DNA of 64,000 bases from Diphasiastrum complanatum (GCA_029204225.1 CM055109.1:48168597-48232596), one strand, 5' to 3'. Counted from the stretch's first letter, positions 46,180 through 56,609 are shown. Numbers and translations are program-made. The notes: generated from the sequence alone by a model not told the origin.

Positions 46180-46330
46180 TCATAGGTCCCGCGGTACTGG
46201 GTACCGCGGATCCCGGTACCGCGGGACCATACTGGTACCGCGGTACCATGATGGTACCGCGGTACCACAATATAATAATATATTTATTATTTAATATTTT
46301 TTTAATTTTTTTTTACCTAAACCTACCCGC
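46180..46330. repeat. Left end of copy D with GGTACC/CCGCGG palindromes
   Basis: Six GGTACC sites occur within about 85 bp, including the perfect 14-bp palindrome GGTACCGCGGTACC twice, followed by an AT-rich segment (ataataatatatttattatt). The arrangement is repeated at 27222 and, diverged, at 15688 and 26383. Confidence 0.9.
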
Positions 46331-46550
46331 CCCCCTCGCATTTCCTCTGAAATTTTTTTGAGCCCTCTCCGCCCTGCCATCGCTGCTGGTTTTTCTTGCC
46401 TGCCTTTGATTCCTTGCGTCGCCCATCGCCCACGCAACGCCCTGCCTTGCATCTGATTTCCTTTGCCCTGCATTCGCCCATTTTCAGCGTCTCTCCAACA
46501 GTGAGCCCTGCTGTTTTTTTTCCAGCAATCCATCCCTCATTTCATCTGCA

Positions 46551-49500
46551 ATGGTGCAATCCGACCTTTCCGGCCTGTGGGACGAGGTAGACATTGTCAG
46601 GCGGGTTGCCGACAAGGCCAACAAGACCGGTCAGAAGATCGTGCGCTGCCGATACTGTCTCGTCGAGTTTGCTGCATCCCTCACTCGCCTTAAAGGCCAT
46701 CTGCTCGGTGCACGCGCCAAAAATGGTGCCACCTTGAATGCTGCCCCTTGTGGCAGCATGACCGTCCCCGACAGGCAGCGACTACTGGACACCTACGGGC
46801 CGCGGCTCGTGGCAGGGGAGAACACCATTTCGGAGGGCGTTCTCCGATTTTGCACCGCTCCTTATGTGACTAACCCAGAGTTGCTGCCTGCTTGGCTGGC
46901 ACGCACGAGGAGAGGGAGTGCATCCTCCTCTGGTCCCTTTGCCCCTCAGACAGCTCTGCCTCATGCACCCCCATCTGCTCAGATTCCGGTGGATCCCGTC
47001 CCATCGCGTCCGACAGTTGCCACTGCGGTTCCACCACCACCCACTGTTGCTCGCACTCCACCAGTCTACGACTTTCTCATGGACTCTCCGCCACCCGAGC
47101 AGGCCCAGGATGGTACTGGGCGGGCCTTCGAGGATGTGGAAGAGATCCCTTCTTCCTTCCCTTCCCATCCGCATGACCTCCTCAGCCAGCAGTTTTCGTA
47201 CCCCATGCCAGATGTTGCCCCTCCACCAGTGCACCCCACCTATGCTGCTGCACCCATCCCTGCCAGTGCATCCCACTCTCCCCATTCCACGTCTACAGCC
47301 GATGCATCCACCAGCGCCCAGCCTGTCGCGTCATCGTCCATTCCCGTCACGGTTGGTGCACCGTGCTGGAGGTCCACCACCCGTCGTCCACCAGGGAGAG
47401 CCCTCGTGCAGCAGACCATTCGCGGCGCGCATCAGCCGCACATGGACAGAGAGGCCACACAGGCCGTGGCCAGTCTGGTTTACGAGCTGAACCTGCCCTT
47501 TGCCATCACCGACTCTGAGCCCTTCAGAAGGGCCTTCCGCCTTGCACAGTCTGTCAGCCCTAGCTGGAGAGTCCCTAGTTCAGAGGTTGTCCGCACACAC
47601 ATGCTGAGGGATAGGGTCGAGTCCTTGTCTAGAGAGATGGAGCCTCTGCGTCGGCACTGGGCCACTTACGGTTGCAGCATCATGTCCGATGGCTGGACTG
47701 ATGTCAGGAGGAGGCCGATCCTCAACATACTGGTCTCCAGCTGCATGGGCACACAGTTTTTGAGGGCAGTGGATTGCAGCAGGGGGGGAGAGTCATATCT
47801 GCAGAGTTCATGTTTGATGTCATCAGGTCTTCCATCCTAGCCATAGGCCCACAGCATGTCGTCACGGTGGTGACGGACAATGCCACGAACTGCATTCAGA
47901 TGGGTGTACTGCTAGAGGCCGAGTTCCCTCATATTGTTCATACCCCCTGTGCAGCCCACGGCATAGACCTTTTGATGGGGGACATTGGAGCACTTCCCTG
48001 GGTTAGAGCCATCGTCCGGGAGGCCCTCTTCCTGGTGACTTTTGTCACCAGAAAGAGGCGTGTTCTTGCCATGTTCCGGGTGTTTAGCCATTTGGACCTC
48101 CGTAAGCCAGCCCCCACGCGCTTTGCATTCGACTTGGTGGTCATCGACCGTTTGATCAGGTGCAGGGCCCAGCTTCTACAGATGGTTGCCAGTGATCTTT
48201 GGGGTGCCAGTACATTTCCGCACACTGAGGATGGGGAGCACTTTTCTTCCACGGTGAGGGGAGACCAGTTCTGGAGGGATGCACAGACATTGTCAGGACT
48301 GCTTCGACCACTCTACATTGTGCTCCGCATGGCTGACAGCGAGGGGTCGACACTTGGACTGGTGTATGAGCTCATGGACCGGATTGGACAGTTCCTGCAG
48401 CTGCCCATCTTGCAGCCAGAGAGGTAAGCGGTACAGTGTTGCAATTGACCTTTATCTTTTCAGTACTTGCTAGTTTGTTTTTCTGTCAATGTTAAGCTTT
48501 TTCGTAATGCCCTAAACCACATGCCCCTCACCTGCAGGATGACAGAGCTGAAGTTCATATGGGAGACGCGATGGAACTACTTCCACAGGAGTATCCACAG
48601 CGTTGCACACATGCTGCATCCCCTCTTCCTCTCTCCGACACAGATCGCAGACAGGGAGCTCGAGGCCGATTGGCTTCAGTACATTCACAGGGTGGGTCCA
48701 CACATAGGTTTGGATCCTATCAGGCTCATGGAGGAGCTCGCTGCATTTCGTTTCGGCATGGGCACATTCGGCCACCCGGCTGCCTAGGATCCAGAGAGGA
48801 GGCAGCTACCCATTACCTGGTGGACCATGTTCGGTAGCACATACCCATCTATACAGCGTCTTGCACTGCGTGTCCTTTCTCAGGTATGCATCTCATTTTA
48901 TCCTCCATTTTTTGTGTTTCGTTGAAGTTTCACCTTTGCCACAATGTGCTGAAGTATTTCAATGCACGCACCACAGGACTGTGCTGCCTCTGTGTGTGAG
49001 CGTAATTGGAGCACATGGGCACTGATTCACACGAGGAGAAGAAACCGGTTGTCAGTGAGTCAGTTGGAGCGGTTGGTGTTCTGTAGCACCAACGCACGTC
49101 TCGCCAGGAGGCTTCCGACCATTACGAGCGCATTGCAGGTGATAAGCTAATCTTTCATAGCATGTTGGTTGACTCCTGGTATGTTGGTTTCATTTCTTGA
49201 AAAAGTTGTCTCTCTGACATGCAAATTTTAAACCTTGCAGACGAAGATATCTGATTTGGAGCGCCAGGTTGACTTGCCTACGGACAGCACCCATCCCATG
49301 CCTGCAGATGACCTGGGCACACAGTTGATGGCAGAGAGAGAGAGGGAGCTTGCCGAGATGAGAGAGAGAGAGCTTGGGCTTGAGCACAGAGAGCCCCCAT
49401 TGTATGAGGCAGATGAGCCAGTGTCAGAGGATGAGCATGATGAGGATGAGCCCATTCGGGTTGTGTTTGCCAAACCAGAGAGGGATGAGGCAGATTATAC

Positions 49501-50869
49501 AGGTGCAGGGCACACGCCACGGGCAGGGGTCACAGGTGCATCACGTGGCAGAGGTGGGACACATGGCACAGGTTATACCGGCAGACAGGCAGGGCACACA
49601 GGGGGGGGCAGTGGCATACCTACCTATGTCGACATGATGGAGGAGGCTCTTGATAGAGGGCAGAGTGGTTTAGATGCTGGTCCCGCAGATGTTTGGATGC
49701 GTGCAGCACAGAGTCATGGCCGTTACTACGACAGCACACCAGAGGAGGCACCTGATGACTTTCATTGCACAGATTGGGAGGCCATGCAGGGTCTACAGGG
49801 TGCACATGATGAGGCACGGGATGAGGCTTGGGTTGATTCAGGGGTTGGTGCACAGGATGATTCAGAGGTCGGTGCACAGGATGATTTAGAGGCTGGTGCA
49901 CAGGATGAGTCCCAGAGCCCAGAGCATTTGTATTCGGATGCCCAGCTGGCCGACTTGGTTGCCACATTTGATTCAGAGGCCCAGCAGATGCCGAGTGTCA
50001 GGGCACCCCCATCATCTCTTGCCAGCATGCCACACACAGAGTCCCAGCCAGAGCAGCCGCATGAGGTGCCTACAGTTCCTCCAGCTCCTCAGAGGGTGTA
50101 TGTGCGTCGCACAGCTCCTCCAGTGCCACCGATGCCATTTAGGCCTGCATCCCCTCCATCGCCGTCCACTTCTGCAGCACCAGGTCTCCATGGCAGGCCA
50201 CCATCTGTGCCCAGGTTTTCTCTTGCAGCGCCCACATCCACAGTGGCTCCTCCAGTGGCAGCACCCACGTCACATCCTCCTCCTTTGGCAGCACCCAGGA
50301 TGTACCAGTACTGGCCACCACAGTGCCCCTTTCAGTACATATCGCCACTGTACTCGCCTCCTGCACAGCCAGTTCCTCCACCTGCAGCAGCCCCACGGGC
50401 ACACACTCCACGAGCTCATCCTCCTCGCTCAGTTGCACAGGGAGTTCCCTCTTTTGCTTCCCTATCCCAGCCGGCCTCAGCTTGGGCCCAGCCTAGCCAG
50501 CCAGGTGATTTGCATGGGGGTGACGAGGCATTGACAGCTCCTCTTGTCCGCAAGAGACCAGGCAGGCCCAAGGGTGCACCGAACAAGAAAGGCAAGGCAC
50601 AGAAACTGCCAGGGAGGAGAGGACGACCACGCAGGGCTCCAGGTACAGGTAGAGGTGCAGTATCACAGCCAGTTGGAGCAGGTGTTGTTGGTTTGGCCTG
50701 CTTGGGGGCTGATGCGGAGGCTGATTGGGAGGATGAGGATGACGAGTCTTCCCCCTCGGATACACAGCCCATGCCAGTTCCAGACAGGCAGAGATATCGG
50801 CTGCGAGAGTCAGCTCGGGGCCCTGAGTTGTCTCTTGAGCATTCGTCTGAGTCAGAGCCAGAGCATTGA
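46551..50869 (+). pseudogene. hAT copy D transposase, four exons, two lesions
   Basis: Exons 46551-48423, 48538-48883, 48977-49138 and 49241-50869 join in phase (about 1336 codons). BED-like finger: C33, C36, H50 and probably C67. Pro/Ser-rich linker to about residue 270. DUF659/hAT catalytic region: MSDGWTD, VVTDNATNC, then TPCAAHGIDLL. Exon 2 has TWWTMFGSTYPSIQRLALRV. Exon 3 has CERNWSTWALIH with RNRL, the hAT dimerisation motif. Exon 4 adds about 540 residues: heptad-like acidic region, Gly-rich patch, Pro-rich region and AT-hook-like KRPGRPKGAP and GRRGRPRRAP, ending EPEH. Lesions: a 7-G run at 47782-47788 (8 in copy C) shifts the frame, and TAG at 48785-48787 (CAG in copy C). The ATG at 46551 is chosen because it is conserved and precedes the finger. 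Confidence 0.92.
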
Positions 50870-51392
50870 TTGTGGCTCTATTGTTTTAGTTTCAGTAGTT
50901 TGTCTCTAGCAGTCGGTCTACCATTGTACTCAGATGATTTTTCACATTATATACAGTGTTTGGCCTACATTATTTGCTGCACATTGTGCGTATGTCGCTC
51001 TGTACATGTGATGCTTTATTTTATGTTGAAGAATTCTATGTGCGTGTGTGAATCCTATTTTCATTTAATTTCGTTTGAAGTGAATGCTAGCTTCACATAT
51101 ATGCACCTACATCATGAGCACAACAATCACCCCTACACCCCAAACGACATTGAATAAACACATGTAATACATCTGCATTTAAAAAAATTACAAACATTGC
51201 ATCTTACATGACCAGGCTCGCGTTGCACAAAAAACAACTATGTATATATTCAACCGTTGTATCAGGATAACATCACATATACTGTCATTTTTTTAAGCAG
51301 CCATCTAGTTATTTGCTGCACCATAAACTGCCGAAAACTACATAGCAACAGTCCGCCACATACGGGTGGACCTCATCTATTCTAAACATCCC
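50870..51392. other. Intergenic zone between convergent genes of copy D
   Basis: AT-rich, 520 bp, nearly the same as in copy C, with no additional frame of note. Confidence 0.6.
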
Positions 51393-51758
51393 TCACTGAT
51401 CCTCCACCGACTCCTCGCCCTCGTCTGGTGCATTGTTTTGTCGCTCTTGCTCTGCCTCCCGGTTAGCCCGAGCTGCCTCCTGGTTAGCCCGACGTCTGGC
51501 CGCCCTTTCCCTGACCATGATGAGCTGCCGTCGTGTGAAATTCATTCCGATCTGCTCATCCAGATCCAGCTCGACAGCGGGGACAGGATCCACAGCGGGG
51601 GCGGGTGGCTCCGGTTCCGAATTTCTCTGTCGAGTCTGTCGCAGCATCTCTTGGATATCTGCCTCTTGCTTCCGATGCCTCTCGTTGTGCCTTCGGATAT
51701 CTTCCTCAAGCTTTCTTCTGGCTTCGCCCTCGGGCTTCGGTGGTATTCGCTCAGCCAT
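51393..51758 (-). CDS. hAT copy D accessory protein ORF2, 121 residues
   Basis: Same protein as in copy C: MAERIPPKPEGEARRKLEED, heptad-like RHRKQEADIQEMLRQTRQRN, Pro-rich hinge, LDLDEQIG with FTRRQLIMVRERAARRRANQ, acidic end. The frame is complete. Differences from copy C are few and mostly conservative. Its promoter region includes a TATA-like box at 51932-51940 and 86-bp-type tandem repeats with reverse CCAAT motifs (about 51990-52165). This is the best-preserved ORF2 in the window. No known domain was recognised. Confidence 0.75.
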   Translation of the reverse strand: MAERIPPKPEGEARRKLEEDIRRHNERHRKQEADIQEMLRQTRQRNSEPEPPAPAVDPVPAVELDLDEQIGMNFTRRQLIMVRERAARRRANQEAARANREAEQERQNNAPDEGEESVEDQ

Positions 51759-51931
51759 CTCGATCGACCTTCTCCTCACAGCACCCTGATCCTTGAACAC
51801 CCTCTCACAGCACCCTGGCTCTCAAACAGCCTCTCACAGCCTGTCACCGGCTCTCGCTTGCTCTCTCACTGTCTATCACTAGCCCTCTCACAGCCTTTGA
51901 AAATGCCGACCACAATGGCATTGTGAGTGCC

Positions 51932-51940
51932 TATTTATCC
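51932..51940 (-). promoter_or_regulatory. TATA-like box of ORF2, copy D
   Basis: Minus strand GGATAAATA, about 175 bp upstream of the ORF2 ATG and conserved in copies C and E. Confidence 0.6.
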
Positions 51941-52304
51941 CCACAGCCTGATCGGCCATGTGGATTCCCATCATCCCTCCATGTGCCTCCGTACCTGCCC
52001 CCATGTGATGCTCCCCCCTGTGTTGGTCTCCCATTGGGCCCATGGTCTGCTCACCCACAATGCCCATGTGCCTCTGTACTTGCCCCCATGTGATGCTACC
52101 CCCCTGTGTTGGTCTCCCATTGGCCCCTCGGTCTGCTCACTCGCAGTGCCCATGTGCCATTGCAACAGTCCCCTGCATCATGTACTGTACCCTCTTTTTT
52201 TACACCCAGAACCCCCTCTTTTTACTTTTTTTTGTCCTTTTTTGGTAGTTAATATGCAAAAAAAAATTACTAAAAATATATTAAAAAATAAAAAAAAATA
52301 TTAA

Positions 52305-52410
52305 AAATGGTACCGCCCTGGTACCGCGGATCCCAGGGTGGTACCGTACCGGCGGTACCACTGATATGGTACCGGCGGTACCATACCAGCGGTACCAGAG
52401 GGTACTATGA
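52305..52410. repeat. Right end of copy D, GGTACC-rich
   Basis: Eight or so GGTACC/GGTACT motifs, spaced by CCGC, CGGC and CAGC, end in TACTATGA. Confidence 0.9.
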
Positions 52411-52559
52411 TATATATATATACCAGCGGTACCAGAGGGTACTATGATATATATATATATATATATATCATAGTACCCTCTGGTACCGCTGGTATGGTAC
52501 CGCCGGTACCATATCAGTGGTACCGCCGGTACGGTACCGCCCTGGTATATATATATATA
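52411..52559. repeat. Stray hAT right ends separated by (TA)n
   Basis: 52421-52447 repeats the last 27 bases of copy D (taccagcgg...actatga). After (TA)n, 52468-52545 is an inverted copy of the last 78 bases, starting tcatagtaccctctgg. Another (TA)n leads to copy E. These look like leftovers of nested or aborted insertions at TA tracts. Confidence 0.85.
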
Positions 52560-52810
52560 TCATAGTACCCTCTGGTACCGCTGGTATGGTACCGCCGGTA
52601 CCATATCAGTGGTACCGCCGGTACGGTACCGCCCTGGGATCCGCGGTACCAGGGCGGTACCATTTTTAATATTTTTTTTAATTTTTTAATATATTTAATA
52701 ATTTTTTTTGCCTATTACTTACCAAAAAAGGACAAAAAAATGGAAAAAGAAGGGGTAATGGGTGTAAAAAAAAAGGGTACAGTACATGGTGCAGGGGACT
52801 GGTGCAGTGG

Positions 52811-52982
52811 CACATGGGCACTGTGGGTGAGCAGACCATGGGGCCAATGGGAGACCAACACAGGGGGGGAGCATCACATGGGGGCAGGTACAGAGGCACA
52901 TGGGCACTGTGGGTGAGCAGACCATGGGGCCAATAGGAGGCCAACACAGGGGGGGAGCATCACATGGGGGCAGGTACAGAGG
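52811..52982 (+). promoter_or_regulatory. Two 86-bp tandem repeats with CCAAT boxes upstream of ORF2, copy E
   Basis: Units start cacatgggcactgtggg at 52811 and 52897, and a third partial unit starts at 52983. Each full unit has ggggCCAAT (52844-52848 and 52930-52934). They lie about 95-220 bp upstream of the TATA-like box at 53029-53037. Matching repeats occur in copies C (about 45810-45985) and D. Confidence 0.65.
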
Positions 52983-53028
52983 CACATGGATGGATGATGG
53001 GGATCCACATGGCCGATCAGGCTTTGGG

Positions 53029-53037
53029 GATAAATAG
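53029..53037 (+). promoter_or_regulatory. TATA-like box of ORF2, copy E
   Basis: GATAAATAG in ggggataaataggcac, about 165 bp upstream of the ATG at 53200. Confidence 0.6.
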
Positions 53038-53199
53038 GCACTCACAATGCCATTGTGGTCGACATTTTCAGAGGCTGTGAGAGAGCTAGTGATAGACAGT
53101 GAGAGAGCAAGCGAGAGTCGGTGACAGGCTGTTTGAGAGCCAGGGTGCTGTGAGAGGGTGTTCAAGGACCAGGATGCTGTGAGGAGAAGGTCGATCGAG

Positions 53200-53565
53200 A
53201 TGGCAGAGCGCATACCACCGAAGCCCGAGGGCGAAGCCAGGAGGAAGCTTGAGGAAGATATCCGAAGGCACAACGAGAGACATCGGAAGCAAGAGGCAGA
53301 TATCCGAGAGATGCTGCGACAGACTCGGCAGAGAAATCCGGAACCGGAGCCACCCGCCCCCGCTGTGGATCCTATCCCCGCTGTCGAGCTGGATCTGGAT
53401 GAGCAGATTGGAATGAATTTCACACGACGACAGCTCATCATGGTCAGGGAAAGGGCGGCCAGATATTGGGCTAACCAGGAGGCAGCTCGGGCTAACCGGG
53501 AGGCAGAGCAAGAGCGATAAAACAATGCACCAGACGAGGGCGAGGAGTCGGTGGAGGATCAGTGA
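53200..53565 (+). pseudogene. hAT copy E accessory gene ORF2 with late stop
   Basis: The same 121-codon frame as in copies C and D, but the codon at 53518-53520 is TAA where copies C and D have CAA, removing the last 15 residues (acidic tail). The rest (MAERIPPKPEGEARRKLEED to RYWANQEAARANREAEQER) is well conserved, so the change may be recent. Confidence 0.85.
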
Positions 53566-54084
53566 GGGATGTTTAGAATAGATAAGGTCCAGCCGTATGT
53601 GGCGGATTGTTGCTATGTAGTTTTCGGCAGTTTATGGTGCAGCAAATAACTAGATGGCTGCTTAAAAAAGTGACAGTATATGTGATGTTATCTTGATACA
53701 ACGGTTGAATATATACATAGTTGTTTTTTGTGCAACGCGAGCCTGGTCATGTAAGATGCAATCTCTGTAAATGTTTTAAATGCAGATGTATTACATGTGT
53801 TTATAAAATGTCGTTTGGGGTGTAGGGGGAATTGTTGTGCTCATGATGTAGGTGCATATATGTGAAGCTAGCATTCACTTCAAACGAAATTAAATGAAAA
53901 AAGGTTTCACACACGCACATAGAATTCGACATAAAATTGAAAATACAACATCACATGTACATACGCACAATGTGCAGCAAATAATGTAGGCCAAACACTG
54001 TATATAATGTGAAAAATCATCTGAGTACAATGGTAGACCGTCTGCTAGAGACAAACTACTGAAACTAAAACAACAGAGCCACAA

Positions 54085-54362
54085 TCAATGCTCTGGCTTT
54101 GACTCAGACGAATGCTCTGGAGACAACTCAGGGCCCCGAGCTGACTCTCGCAGCCGATATCTCTACCTCTCTGGAACTGGCATGGGCTGTGTATCTGAGG
54201 AGGACTCGTCATCCTCATCCTCCCAATCAGCCTCCGCATCAGCCCCCAAGTAGGCCAAACCAACAACACCTGCTCCAACTGGCTGTGATACTGCACCTCT
54301 ACCTGTACCTGGAGCCCTGCGTGGTCGTCCTCTCCTCCCTGGCAGTTTCTGTGCCTTGCCTG
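54085..54362 (-). pseudogene. hAT copy E transposase C-terminal remnant
   Basis: Minus strand reads KAQKLPGRRGRPRRAPG to the acidic end and the PEH stop. Only the AT-hook and acidic tail remain, with the cut at 54362. Confidence 0.85.
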
Positions 54363-54629
54363 TGGTGTTTTGTAAGAATGTAAATAGCAGGTTTCGGGTA
54401 ACTTGTTGTCCTGCTTATATTTGGTATAGGGTATAGGGTCTTAATTTAGAGGCTGTTGGATTGACCTCCTGAAAAGTAGGAGAGTTGACCGGTCAACGGG
54501 ACACGTGTCATATGCTCATTGGGAAACTTGGTCCAGTGCATGAGTGACATGGGTCGGACGGTCCTCCTACTCATGTAAAACCTAAAAATGACTATACTTG
54601 CCTCACAGTTCCCGGAATTGGCCACTCAA
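54363..54629. other. Unrecognised spacer
   Basis: About 270 bp with no coding frame. It starts tgtggtgttttg at the cut edge of copy E and could be part of an LTR, but no partner was seen. Confidence 0.3.
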
Positions 54630-56165
54630 TCACAATCTTGATTTTATCCTCGACAATAGTATCACGTCATCCGCATATAGTAGAATATCTGCTAACTGAC
54701 AGCCATCACCACCCTCTTCCCTAATAATCTGCTCAAGATCATCAACGTATAGAGCAAAGAGAGTAGAGGACAAAGGACATCCTTGCTTAACTCCCACTGT
54801 ACTATGAATATAAGGACCATCCATCACCATCTCGAAAGCGAGCCAACACTCTCTCATACAATGTGATGATAGCAACAATGATATCCTGAGAAAAGCAAAG
54901 TGATGCTAGGCGCTAGAGTAAAAGGTGTCTCGGAACAGAATCAAAGGCTTTGCGGAAGTCCACAAAGCAACAATAAACCCTCTGCTTCTTGAACTTAGCC
55001 TCCTCAATAACACATCTCAGGATGAATATCTGGTCAGCCGTGGAGTAGTCAGCGCGAAAACCTGCCTACCCCTCTGTCTCTGCCTGTGAGCTGATAATAG
55101 ACTGCGAAACTGATCCATATAGCTTGGCCACAGTATGACTGATCATAATAGTGCGGTAGTTGTCTACATTCAAAGGATCCCCGACTTTGAGGATAGGGTG
55201 TAAAAGGTTGGTGCACCAAGATGTGGGGAGACCGAAGATGACAGATTGGTTAAAGATATGGGAAATGTATGGGGCAATAATGTGAGCAACTGGTTTTAGG
55301 AAGTCCATGCTTAGGAGGTCAACATCAATGGCTTTATGGGTTTGACCATTTTGAAGGGCGTTTTCAACCATGGACGGGGTGAAGAGGGTGAATTTTGAAG
55401 GGCGTGGGAAAAGAGAAACGGAAAGAGAGTCTATTGTATAAAGTTTGGTAGCATAATTTATCCATGACTCTATAGCATTAGGAGCGGGTTTATAAGGGTT
55501 TTTAGAGAACATCCGCCAAAAGAAAGAAGAGGATGGGGAGGCAATAGCATCATCAAGTTTTTGTCCCAAGGACTGTAGATAGGCTGTTTTTTTTTTCAGA
55601 GTCACTTTGTGATATTCCTTTTGTTTCAAGGCTAGGGTGTGAGGAGAGTGATATCTAGTGTAAACAACTTGTTTATGCAGTGAGAAGCACTCTGTATCAT
55701 ACCATCTGTTGTGGGTGCGTTTATGGGATGAGAAAGTTTTTGAAGGATAGGCAGTATTGGCAGTTTGCAAAAGAGATTGAGATAAAAGGACAGCTTGTTG
55801 GTCCACTGAGGAGGTGATTGGAAAGTCATGGAGAAAAGTGGTTAGGGACGTGGTGTAAAAGGGAGGACCAGATGGAGAGAAAACCGGGCGATGGTGATGA
55901 GTGGGACGGTGTGTCGTGATCGTGGTAATAGGATGTCCAAGGGATAGAAGTAGGAGGGAGTGATCAGAGATGGTAGGAGGTACAATGTGGAAGGTATGAA
56001 GAAATGGGATCAAAGCCGGTGACCCAATGAAGTAGTCAACAACACTATGTCATCCTCCATGTGGGTGACAGGTAAAATAAGATGATGAATGTTATTTCCA
56101 TGGCCAATAAGTAGGATTCAGTATACTCCTAGTCTTGGATACACGGTACTCGAGTAAATCAAGCT
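54630..56165 (-). mobile_element. LINE-C: endonuclease end and reverse transcriptase, minus strand
   Basis: The minus strand begins with the end of an endonuclease domain (HSVVDYFIGSP, then PPTISDHSLLLLSLG), a connector (THNRWYDTECF), the RT start (WCTNLLHPILKVGDPLNVDN, then YRTIMISHTVAKLYG), VYCCFVDFRKAFDSVP, GVKQGCPLSSTLFALYVDDL and ADILLYADDVILLS (active site YADD intact). It stops right after YADD at 54630. The RT thumb and 3' end are missing, which differs from ordinary 5' truncation. Frame breaks and stops make it inactive. The 315-codon frame at 55066-56013 is the longest LINE frame in the window. Confidence 0.9.
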
Positions 56166-56179
56166 GTTAGTTATGCCAC

Positions 56180-56608
56180 ATCATACTGGATGTGACCGGA
56201 AAGTAACTAATATCCTTGTGAGGCCAAAACACACTAAATGGAGTTTAGACAAGGTTTGAGACAGTGTATGCATGTGTAGAGTTATCAATAGCAATTCTAT
56301 GAATAGGTGGTCCATGCTTAGGACTCTATTCTAGGCGAATCTATGTATAGGGAACTTAGGGCTATGCATGGCTTTGTGCCCAGGTTGCTTTTGGCTCTAT
56401 ATATTGAGCCCAAACTCGCCCTACTCCACATTGTGATCATTGATTCATTGCCAGGGTTTCACTCTACATTCATGCTTGTTATTCCTTGGCTTGGGGGTGA
56501 AGCTTCTAGAGTTGATTGGTTGCTTCTACTTGGTTGGGTGGTTGCACCATAGTGTGTTTTCCATTGTGGTTTATCTTGTAAGCAGGATCTTAGGGAGCTT
56601 CCTTTATA
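56180..56608 (+). repeat. Probable 5' LTR of a plus-strand retrotransposon
   Basis: It ends gagcttcctttata before a primer-site-like sequence at 56610, as G1 LTRs end ...ccttata before theirs. A TATA-like ctctatatattgagcc lies at about 56395-56410. The left edge is not certain, since LINE-C sequence can be followed to about 56165. Confidence 0.5.
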
Positions 56609-56609
56609 G

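Larger units (their letters stand above)
46180..52410 (+). mobile_element. hAT copy D: full-length two-gene element
   Basis: It starts TCATAGGTCCCGCGGTAC and ends GTACCAGAGGGTACTATGA, imperfect terminal inverted repeats (TCATAG / CTATGA). It is flanked on both sides by (TA)n, so an 8-bp TATATATA duplication typical of hAT is compatible but not provable. It is 6231 bp, with a four-exon transposase (46551-50869) and convergent ORF2 (51393-51758). Both ends are dense in GGTACC. Two lesions in the transposase make it non-autonomous, while all end sequences and ORF2 look intact. Confidence 0.92.
52560..54362 (-). mobile_element. hAT copy E: 3' part in inverted orientation
   Basis: The terminus tcatagtaccctctggtacc at 52560 is the reverse complement of the right end of copy D. 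ORF2 (plus strand) and the last 90 or so codons of transposase (minus strand) follow, and the element is cut at 54362 within the AT-hook region. The left half of the element is missing. Together with copy D it forms an inverted repeat with arms of about 1.8 kb. Confidence 0.9.

Noticed and set aside
54607-54651. Separate gypsy RT fragment
   Set aside because: Only about 14 residues resemble the gypsy connector, too short to annotate as a feature. It is kept as a comment in a finding.
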